19,871 bases of DNA from Chitinophagaceae bacterium (lineage in GTDB: Bacteria > Bacteroidota > Bacteroidia > Chitinophagales > Chitinophagaceae). The stretch covers positions 1 through 19,871 of the forward strand of contig JAGKWS010000078.1 of NCBI GenBank assembly GCA_021151685.1, read 5' to 3'. The notes beneath the pieces were generated by a model. The model was not told where the DNA came from. It saw only the letters and a list, made by a program, of their open reading frames with translations, and did no database searches. A program made the translations under genes and the position numbers. Positions 1 through 5,355 of the stretch are shown in pieces. Position 1 is the first letter of the stretch, and each line of letters opens with the position of its first letter.

Positions 1-306
1 CGCCGCTATACTGCCAGAGGTAGCATACTACCGGTGCAGGTACCGGGTATTATGGGCTTCCTGTGCATCGGCTCGCTGGTGTTTGGCTTCACAGCCGCAT
101 CGCGCGTGGTAGCATCGGGCCGTGCAGTAGTGTTCAGCAACGACACACCACTTATGGGTAGTCAACAGCAAAAAGGCAAACCCCTGGCCCTGTTGCCCGA
201 GGGTACCACGGTACGCATCATCAACGATGCCGGCCCATGGCTGGAAGTAAGCCTGCCCAATAGCCGCACCGGCTGGGTTGCCGCATCGGCCATCACCCGC
301 ATATAA
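1..306 (+). CDS. BatE-like TPR/SH3 protein, C-terminal part (5' end outside window)
   Basis: The frame is open from base 1, so this is the C-terminal ~101 residues of a larger protein; the GTG at 34 is not taken as the start. Seen: a basic RRY start, one hydrophobic segment (about residues 15-35, GIMGFLCIGSLVFGF), then a bacterial SH3-type domain with the usual pattern of paired small strands (KGKPLALLPEGTTVRIINDA, GPWLEVSLP, then GWVAASAITRI at the end). In Bacteroidota this order (TPR repeats, membrane helix, SH3b tail) is typical of BatE, part of the BatA-E/MoxR aerotolerance-type cluster, which acts at the inner membrane facing the periplasm. The TPR part is not visible, so BatE is an inference from the tail; another TPR-SH3 membrane protein is possible. 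Confidence 0.7.
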   Translation, partial: RRYTARGSILPVQVPGIMGFLCIGSLVFGFTAASRVVASGRAVVFSNDTPLMGSQQQKGKPLALLPEGTTVRIINDAGPWLEVSLPNSRTGWVAASAITRI

Positions 307-440
307 CAAGCCATTACTGCTCCAATGCTTTTTTGAAAAAATAAGTCGTAGCGAAATCTGCAATACAAGGCACAATACCATATGTACATGATATTGGTGC
401 AAACACCTCGTGAACTGTTATGTCCTTATATAGGTCGTAA

Positions 441-470
441 AACTTTGTGTTTCTTCGTGGCACCAGTGGT
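441..470 (-). repeat. degenerate dispersed intergenic repeat (ACCAC..GCACGAAGA..CACAAAG type)
   Basis: Read on the minus strand this is accactggtgccacgaagaa followed by acacaaagtt. It resembles the second copy at 1700-1740 (accacaagaggcaccaagg then aacacaaagaagcacaagg) and the low-complexity 'ACCACAAAGGCACGAAGAACACAAAG' intergenic repeat that I recall from many environmental genomes. Copies lie in both orientations on either side of the MBL hydrolase gene. The family assignment is from memory. Confidence 0.4.
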
Positions 471-789
471 TCAGAATCTTATCTGTGCCATATTATGATG
501 TCAAACTGGTATACACAAGGAAGAGCACAACCCCACAGGCCAGTATAACGGCCGCAAAGCCTCATGCATTTTGTGGCATACCCAGCCCCAATGATATAGT
601 GCGCACTCTACCCATACCCCCAAAACATGCAGATGAAGAAACTTGTGTTCTGGATAGGTCTACAAACCCTGAGATTTGTAACCACATACTAATCAGGACA
701 AAATCTTTCGGATTGAAGAACGATTAAGTACCTCCTATAAGATTTGCTTATTACCCAAACCAACACCCTATGGTACGGGCACAGTTAGT

Positions 790-797
790 TAACTTTG
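790..797 (+). promoter_or_regulatory. candidate -7 element (TAnnTTTG) directly before the MBL hydrolase start
   Basis: The bases TAACTTTG match the Bacteroidota primary-sigma -7 consensus TAnnTTTG in every fixed position. Only five bases (ggggt) separate it from the ATG at 803, so transcription from it would begin at or within a base or two of the start codon. No TTG/TTTG -33 box is seen 17-20 bases upstream, which lowers confidence. Confidence 0.35.
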
Positions 798-802
798 GGG
801 GT

Positions 803-1654
803 ATGAAACTATACGCAATCAATGCAGGATACTTTAAGCTGGATGGGGGTGCCATGCATGGCGTGGTGCCCAAGAGCATGTGGCAAAAAGCAAACCCTGC
901 CGACGACAATAATATGTGTACGTGGGCTATGCGCTGTCTGCTGGTGGTAGATGGAGATCGCCGCATACTGATAGATACCGGTATGGGCGATAAGCAGGAT
1001 GCCAAATTTTTCAGCCATTATCACCCGCATGGCGATGATTCGCTGTTGGGCAACCTGGCAAAGCATGGTTTTGCCGCTGGCGACATTACCGATGTGTTTC
1101 TGACGCACTTGCACTTCGACCATTGTGGTGGTGCCATACGCCGCGAGGGCGACGAATTGGTGCCCACCTTCCCCAATGCCGTGTACTGGACCAACAAGGC
1201 CCACTGGGTTAGTGCCATAACGCCCAATGAGCGAGAGAAAGCCTCGTTTCTGAAGGAGAATATATTGCCTATGCAGGAGCGTTGCGACCTGCGCTTTATA
1301 GATGTGACCGATGGTATGGAGTGGCTGCCGGGTATCTGCATCAGGCTGGCCAATGGCCATACCGATGCCATGATGCTGCCGCAAATAACCTGCAATGGGC
1401 GTACCCTGCTGTACTGTGCCGACTTGCTGCCCAGTGTGGCACACCTATCGCTGCCATGGGTAATGGGCTACGATATGCGCCCGCTGGATACACTGAGCGA
1501 GAAAAAGCGACTGCTGCAAGAAGCAGCTGCGGGCAACTGGCTACTATTCTTTGAACACGACCCCAAGAACGAGGTGTGCAGCGTACAAAACACCGAAAAG
1601 GGTGTACGCGCCAGCGAGGTGATGACGCTGGATGCCAGTGGCATGAATGGATAA
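803..1654 (+). CDS. MBL-fold metallohydrolase (lactonase/glyoxalase-II-like)
   Basis: A 283-aa metallo-beta-lactamase-fold hydrolase, probably cytosolic since no signal peptide is seen. Visible metal ligands: the HLHFDH motif (H102, H104, D106, H107), H186 in NGHTD, D207 in CADLLP and H252 in FEHD, a complete binuclear site. The N-terminus MKLYAINAGYFKLDGGAMHG and the following GVVPK are typical of the AttM/AhlD-like and YflN-like branch, some members of which open lactones such as acyl-homoserine lactones; the substrate here cannot be told from sequence. I chose the ATG at 803 over the in-frame ATG at 770 because family members begin at this MKLY segment, and because the 11 extra residues would run through a TAACTTTG promoter-like element. 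It stands alone, with convergent genes 175 bases downstream. Confidence 0.85.
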   Translation: MKLYAINAGYFKLDGGAMHGVVPKSMWQKANPADDNNMCTWAMRCLLVVDGDRRILIDTGMGDKQDAKFFSHYHPHGDDSLLGNLAKHGFAAGDITDVFLTHLHFDHCGGAIRREGDELVPTFPNAVYWTNKAHWVSAITPNEREKASFLKENILPMQERCDLRFIDVTDGMEWLPGICIRLANGHTDAMMLPQITCNGRTLLYCADLLPSVAHLSLPWVMGYDMRPLDTLSEKKRLLQEAAAGNWLLFFEHDPKNEVCSVQNTEKGVRASEVMTLDASGMNG

Positions 1655-1699
1655 TGGAAACCTTTCAAACATCAAAGAAAGAGAAGTACAAGTTTCTTT

Positions 1700-1740
1700 A
1701 CCACAAGAGGCACCAAGGTGTAACACAAAGAAGCACAAGG
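1700..1740 (+). repeat. degenerate dispersed intergenic repeat, second copy
   Basis: Two imperfect tandem halves, accacaagaggcaccaagg and aacacaaagaagcacaagg, sit between the convergent ends of the MBL hydrolase and the 139-aa exported protein. It is the opposite-orientation relative of the copy at 441-470. A further scrap, ggccacaaaggcttgtg, lies just downstream near 1758-1774. No gene is seen in 1655-1829. Confidence 0.4.
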
Positions 1741-1829
1741 ATTAACGGCTTTTTTAAGGCCACAAAGGCTTGTGTTTTGTTGGTAATGTTGTCTTGTAAT
1801 GAAAAGTAAAATCTGGGTAGCGACATACG

Positions 1830-2249
1830 CTACTCATCGTATTGCAGGTATACGGGGTTGGCACTCATGGTGCTGCCCCTGTACAGCATTTTCACCTCTT
1901 CGAAGTAGAGCTTTACACCAGGGCCGGGTGTGTTCTTTATTACTGTCTTCAGCGAGTCGGGAAGGTCGGCACCGTCTATATACACAGGGCCATAGAAACC
2001 CCTATTGGGGGCTATCATAGAAAATTTATACTCCGTTACGCGGCAGTTGTTCAGGTCGGCAATCAGCATGCTGTTCTTTAATACCTGTGCGCGGGTAGTA
2101 GCGGCTGGCAGGGGTTTGCCATTTTTATAATCGATGGTTTTGATGCGGCCCAGCGTAATGACGGGCACCCTTTGGGGTGCATCTTGCCCGGCAGCCCGCA
2201 GGGCGGCGGTAAGCAGCAACAGGCAAGTAAATAGCTTACTTTTCTTCAT
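1830..2249 (-). CDS. small exported protein, GldM-tail-like, paralogue of its neighbour
   Basis: 139 aa from the ATG at 2249, chosen because it begins a good signal peptide (MKKSKLFTCLLLLTAALRA, predicted cut after AAGQ); a longer frame adds 14 residues with no signal character. The mature protein is about 118 residues. Its C-terminal half has CRVTEYKFSMIAP, RGFYGPVYIDGADLP, a helix (SLKTVIKN) and GVKLYFEEVKMLYRG. That order, beta strand then 'G..l...i...ik' helix then 'g.kLYFEdIk', resembles the last domain of GldM, the inner-membrane/periplasmic subunit of the gliding and type IX secretion motor, and tails of some Bacteroidota M56 peptidases; this is from memory. The start overlaps the end of the upstream paralogue by 14 bases, so the two are probably translationally coupled. 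Function unknown. Confidence 0.75.
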   Translation of the reverse strand: MKKSKLFTCLLLLTAALRAAGQDAPQRVPVITLGRIKTIDYKNGKPLPAATTRAQVLKNSMLIADLNNCRVTEYKFSMIAPNRGFYGPVYIDGADLPDSLKTVIKNTPGPGVKLYFEEVKMLYRGSTMSANPVYLQYDE

Positions 2250-2655
2250 TGTAATAGTACTCCAGCGCGGGCGATGTAGCGTCGGTTTCATGACAATTCA
2301 GGTGAATGTCCTGTATGTGCAGGGTGATGTTCTTTTTGTCTTTCCAGTTTTTGATAATGCTCTGCTGCATCTCGTTCATCTTATCGCCAATGGCATTGAT
2401 GGGGCCATAAAAAGGTTCCCCAGGTGCTGTTAATGAAATAGTGAAGACCGATACGCGACAACCGGGAGAGTCGGTAACCATAAGCGGATTGGCCATGATG
2501 GCATCGTACGTGGTGTTGTAAGATGGTATGTTGGCTATCCACACACGTGGTGGGGGTAGCTGTGTGGGTTGCGGCGTTTTTTTGCTTTTTTTCTTTTGCG
2601 CATCGGCCGTAAAGGTGGCCACGGCTGCCAATGCAATCAGCAATACCTGCTTCAT
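2236..2655 (-). CDS. small exported protein, GldM-tail-like, first gene of a coupled pair
   Basis: 139 aa from the ATG at 2655; the frame runs on to 2847, but only this ATG opens a signal peptide (MKQVLLIALAAVATFTADAQ). A lysine-rich and then proline-rich linker (KKKSKKTPQPTQLPPP) leads into the same layout as the next gene: CRVSVFTISLTAPGEPFYGP, a helix ending SIIKNWKDKK, and ITLHIQDIHLN. Shared anchors with the neighbour are CRV, FYGP and IKN, and both proteins are 139 residues long, so a local duplication followed by strong divergence is likely. A TACTATTG (2676-2683, minus strand) is a one-mismatch match to the TAnnTTTG promoter element. It is divergent from the sigma-factor gene. Role unknown. 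Confidence 0.78.
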   Translation of the reverse strand: MKQVLLIALAAVATFTADAQKKKSKKTPQPTQLPPPRVWIANIPSYNTTYDAIMANPLMVTDSPGCRVSVFTISLTAPGEPFYGPINAIGDKMNEMQQSIIKNWKDKKNITLHIQDIHLNCHETDATSPALEYYYNEEK

Positions 2656-2810
2656 ACCAAAGAGATTGTTTGATGCAATAGTACCAAAGAAATCGGTTAT
2701 GCCGAAGTGTGCGGTGGTAAAATGATGTGAAAAAATGATGTGTGTTGGTACAGGGAAATAATTGATGGCTACTTTTAAACTTTGAAGCCTGTTTATCGTC
2801 TTACTATTAC

Positions 2811-3371
2811 ATGGCCGGTATTTACGATCATCTGGATGACACTGCATTGATCATGACCTTTCGCAAAGCAGAGGCGCGGGAGGCTGTGTTCACTACGCTG
2901 GTGCGCCGGTATCAGGAGCGTTTGTACTGGCACATCAGGCGCATGGTAGTGGTACACAACGATGCCGATGATATTTTGCAGAATGTATTTGTGAAGGTAT
3001 GGAAGGGGCTGGAGGGTTTCAGGGAAGAATCGAATCTGTACACATGGTTGTACCGCATAGCTACCAATGAGACGCTCTCGTGGCTGGAGTCGCAAAAGCG
3101 GCATGCGGCCGTGCCGGTAGATGGTAACGAGGCATTTTTTGAAAACAAGTTGGTGGCCCAGCGCGACTATGATGGCAACCGTATAGAGTGGCGATTGCAA
3201 CAGGCCATAGGCAAGCTGCCCGATAAGCAGCGGGTGGTCTTTAACCTGAGGTACTATGACGAGATGCCGTATGAAGATATGTCGCGGGTGTTGGAGACAT
3301 CGGTTGGGGCGTTGAAAGCCTCGTATCACCATGCCGTGAAAAAAGTAGAAGAATTTTTGAAGGGTGGTTAA
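2811..3371 (+). CDS. ECF-type RNA polymerase sigma factor
   Basis: 186 aa. Region 2 is clear at about residues 28-92: LVRRYQERLYWHIRR, the core-binding DADDILQNVFVKVW segment (51-64), then TWLYRIATNETLSWL. Region 4 runs from about 130 to 183: AIGKLPDKQRVVFNLRYYDE followed by the helix-turn-helix MPYEDMSRVLETSVGALKAS. This is the compact two-domain ECF plan, which redirects core polymerase to a small set of stress or envelope promoters. A near-consensus TAAACTTTG (2776-2784) lies 26 bases before the ATG. It heads a gene run with 38 bases to the next gene, a membrane protein that probably controls it, and a Spy-like protein after that, so an envelope-stress regulon is plausible. Confidence 0.92.
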   Translation: MAGIYDHLDDTALIMTFRKAEAREAVFTTLVRRYQERLYWHIRRMVVVHNDADDILQNVFVKVWKGLEGFREESNLYTWLYRIATNETLSWLESQKRHAAVPVDGNEAFFENKLVAQRDYDGNRIEWRLQQAIGKLPDKQRVVFNLRYYDEMPYEDMSRVLETSVGALKASYHHAVKKVEEFLKGG

Positions 3372-3409
3372 ACTTTTGTGAAAAAGAACCGTCATAATAA
3401 CGAGAAAAT

Positions 3410-3931
3410 ATGAACAGGGATATACAGGACGAACTGGAGGGATTGGGTAACTTGCCTGTACGCAGGTCTATGCCTTACGAGGTGCCGGCCGACTATTTTT
3501 TGAAAGTAGAAGACCGGGTAAAGGCGGCGATGAATGAAACAGGTACGGTGCCACAGGGTGTGGCTACCCCCTACGAGGTGCCTGCGGGCTACTTCGAGAC
3601 CCTGCCTGCACGCATCATAGCACTGGTAGGTGAGGCAAGCAAACGCCGTGGCATGGTTATAACACTGCGCAGTATACGCTGGGCGGCTGCCGCACTGCTG
3701 ATACTGATGATAGGTGCCGGTAGCTACCAATTGCTGGATAGGCCACAGGTAGCAACACAGGAAGCCAACTGGTTGAGCAATGTAGATGAAGCTGCGGTAG
3801 AAGAATATCTGGACGAGGAAGCAGGTGTAACTGAATTGGCACCACAAGATGGATTGGAAAAAATAGATGCCGGGGCAGAGGATATAGTAAGTTATCTGGA
3901 CGAAACCGGTTGGGGCGAAAATGGGTATTAG
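3410..3931 (+). CDS. single-pass membrane protein, probable anti-sigma factor or sigma regulator
   Basis: 173 aa with one membrane helix (about residues 90-108, RWAAAALLILMIGAGSYQLL). The N-terminal cytoplasmic part holds a clear internal repeat: PYEVPADYFLKVEDRVKAA (22-40) and PYEVPAGYFETLPARIIAL (54-72). The PYEVPxxYF motif is one I associate with membrane proteins encoded next to ECF sigma factors in Bacteroidota. The outer part is acidic (EEYLDEEAG, YLDETGWGE). No CHCC zinc anti-sigma motif is present, so the anti-sigma role is inferred from position (38 bases after the sigma gene) and topology. Its stop overlaps the ATG at 3921 of the next gene, which suggests coupled translation. Confidence 0.8.
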   Translation: MNRDIQDELEGLGNLPVRRSMPYEVPADYFLKVEDRVKAAMNETGTVPQGVATPYEVPAGYFETLPARIIALVGEASKRRGMVITLRSIRWAAAALLILMIGAGSYQLLDRPQVATQEANWLSNVDEAAVEEYLDEEAGVTELAPQDGLEKIDAGAEDIVSYLDETGWGENGY

Positions 3932-4412
3932 GCGGGCCTTGAAAATGATGAAAATGATGAAATGGCTTATTGCATGTATAACGTTGCTGCTGCTGGTGCT
4001 ACAGACACCGGTAGTGCATGCCCAGGATAAAGGGCTACAACGAATACATGCCGCCAAAATGAGTTATCTGGTAGACAGGCTGAAACTGGATGACCGACAG
4101 GCATCGCGGTTTATGGCTATCTATAACGAATACGAACGCGACTTGAGGGTAATACGGAGGTCTTTCTACAAGAAACACCATGTGCGCCTTCTGGAGATAG
4201 ACCGGGCCGAAAATATGGCTGCCCGCCAGCGGGTAGAGGAAGATCTGGACTATCAGCAAAAGGTAATAGAACTGAAACGAAGCTATAACGACCGCTATCT
4301 GGCCATCATGAGTGCAGACCAGCTTGCCGATATGTATGTAGCCGAAAAAGAGTTCAGACAACTGCTGATGAAGCGACTATCGGTGAAGAAACTGAGGTTG
4401 CGGGCGAAATAA
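3921..4412 (+). CDS. Spy/CpxP-like periplasmic protein
   Basis: 163 aa from 3921. A basic start (MGIRRALKMMKMMKW), hydrophobic core and VVHAQ cleavage site make a Sec signal peptide, so the mature part is periplasmic. The rest is helical and highly charged: AAKMSYLVDRLKLDDRQASR (an LTxxQ-like first helix), then ERDLRVIRRSFYK, and long helices to the end. Bacteroidota ECF operons often carry such Spy/CpxP-like proteins, which in other bacteria act as periplasmic chaperones or stress sensors; the role here is inferred. Alternative starts are four ATGs packed in an aaaatgatg tandem duplication (3945, 3948, 3954, 3957), all keeping the signal peptide. The 3921 ATG overlaps the upstream stop by 11 bases. 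The C-terminus is very basic (KRLSVKKLRLRAK). Confidence 0.8.
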   Translation: MGIRRALKMMKMMKWLIACITLLLLVLQTPVVHAQDKGLQRIHAAKMSYLVDRLKLDDRQASRFMAIYNEYERDLRVIRRSFYKKHHVRLLEIDRAENMAARQRVEEDLDYQQKVIELKRSYNDRYLAIMSADQLADMYVAEKEFRQLLMKRLSVKKLRLRAK

Positions 4413-4464
4413 ACAAACAACACAAAAATCAACAACACACATAACCACTAAATTGCCACTGATT

Positions 4465-5286
4465 ATGAAACAATATGGAATAATGAAGGGAATAGGCATA
4501 TTTGCGCTTGCCGCCAGCATCAGCCTGTTTGTAGCATGCAACAAGGAAGATAATAATACTACCGATACCACTAAGGAAGATACCGGCTATGCCAGCGACC
4601 AGAGCCTGACGGAGAAGATATTTGACGATGCACAAACCATGGCCGACAAAGGTGCCAACAATAGCGGTGCCGGTGCATTCAAAACTACGGCATGTGGGTC
4701 TGTAACCCATTCGGGTTCTTCGTTTGTGGTAGATTTTGGCCCTACCAACTGTCTGTGTGCCGATGGTCGCTACCGCAGGGGTAAAATATTGGTGTCTTAT
4801 ACTGGGGCCTATGCCGATAGTGGTTCGGTACATACCATAGGTTTCGATAACTATTACCAGAACGACAATAAAGTAACCGGTACCAAAACAGTAACCAATA
4901 TGGGCCGTAATGGTTTGGGGCAGCCCTACTTCAATGTAACGGTAAGTGGCTCGGTAACCCGTACCGATGGTACTGTAATAACTGGCAACTGGAACCGTGT
5001 ACGCACATGGACACAGGGTTTCAGCACGCCTATCAACTGGTTGGATGACGTGTATGAAATAACCGGTTCGGGCTCTATTACCCGTCCTGCGGGTACTGTA
5101 GGTATTAGTATAGCATCGCCGCTGGTAGTGGCACTGAACTGTGGCTATATAGAGGCGGGTACTGTTGTGTATAGCCTGCCCAGCGGCCTTACCCGCACAC
5201 TGAACTATGGAACAACACCTGTGTGCGATAATGCAGCAACACTCACTCTACCCAGCGGTGCCATTATTTCGGTAACGTTGCCGTAG
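4465..5286 (+). CDS. surface-exposed lipoprotein of unknown function
   Basis: 273 aa from the ATG at 4465; a second ATG at 4483 would also work, and the TTG at 4453 adds nothing. A lipoprotein signal (GIFALAASISLFVAC, acylated C25) is followed by CNKEDN, which fits the C-x-K-(D/E)2 surface lipoprotein export signal described in Capnocytophaga, so it probably ends on the outer face of the outer membrane. The mature part is rich in Ser, Thr, Gly and Asn with alternating hydrophobics, as in all-beta folds (for example YFNVTVSGSVTRTDGTVITG). Four further cysteines (ACGS, NCLC and others) are present. No named domain is recognised. It lies 52 bases after the Spy-like gene without a visible promoter and is followed directly by a strong terminator, so it is probably the last gene of the sigma operon. 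Confidence 0.82.
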   Translation: MKQYGIMKGIGIFALAASISLFVACNKEDNNTTDTTKEDTGYASDQSLTEKIFDDAQTMADKGANNSGAGAFKTTACGSVTHSGSSFVVDFGPTNCLCADGRYRRGKILVSYTGAYADSGSVHTIGFDNYYQNDNKVTGTKTVTNMGRNGLGQPYFNVTVSGSVTRTDGTVITGNWNRVRTWTQGFSTPINWLDDVYEITGSGSITRPAGTVGISIASPLVVALNCGYIEAGTVVYSLPSGLTRTLNYGTTPVCDNAATLTLPSGAIISVTLP

Positions 5287-5311
5287 TAGCTTCTTTTTTT
5301 GACGATAAATG

Positions 5312-5350
5312 ATAGCAAGGGGTCGCCACAAGCGGCCCTTTGCTATTTTT
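5312..5350 (+). terminator. intrinsic terminator of the sigma-factor operon
   Basis: Left arm 5314-5326 (agcaaggggtcgc), loop cacaa, right arm 5332-5344 (gcggccctttgct): 13 pairs including two G-T wobbles, extended by outer A-T pairs, then a run of five T (5346-5350). It begins 25 bases after the lipoprotein stop. This is the only hairpin in the window with a proper T-tract. Confidence 0.88.
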
Positions 5351-5351
5351 G
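5344..5351 (+). promoter_or_regulatory. candidate recQ -7 element inside the terminator T-tract
   Basis: TATTTTTG fits TAnnTTTG fully. It overlaps the last base of the terminator stem and its whole T-tract and ends four bases before the TTG at 5356. No -33 TTTG is seen at the usual distance; that position is the terminator stem. Confidence 0.35.
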
Positions 5352-5355
5352 TGTT

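Larger units (their letters stand above)
307..802. other. gene-poor spacer with no convincing gene
   Basis: About 500 bases separate the BatE-like stop from the chosen start of the MBL hydrolase. An 80-codon GTG-started frame (485-727) has no signal peptide, no recognisable motif and a proline/threonine-rich composition typical of chance reading, so it is not called. The stretch contains a degenerate copy of a dispersed 'accac-aagg-cac' repeat (about 441-470, reverse orientation). No clear intrinsic terminator was found after the BatE-like gene; the cttttttgaaaaaa run near 328 is too short a hairpin. Confidence 0.6.

Noticed and set aside
34..306. A complete 90-aa protein beginning at GTG 34
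   Set aside because: The frame is open to base 1 and the GTG lies just before a membrane helix, as expected inside a longer BatE-like protein.
485..727. 80-codon GTG-started frame in the spacer before the MBL hydrolase
   Set aside because: No motif, signal peptide or promoter; composition resembles translated non-coding DNA.
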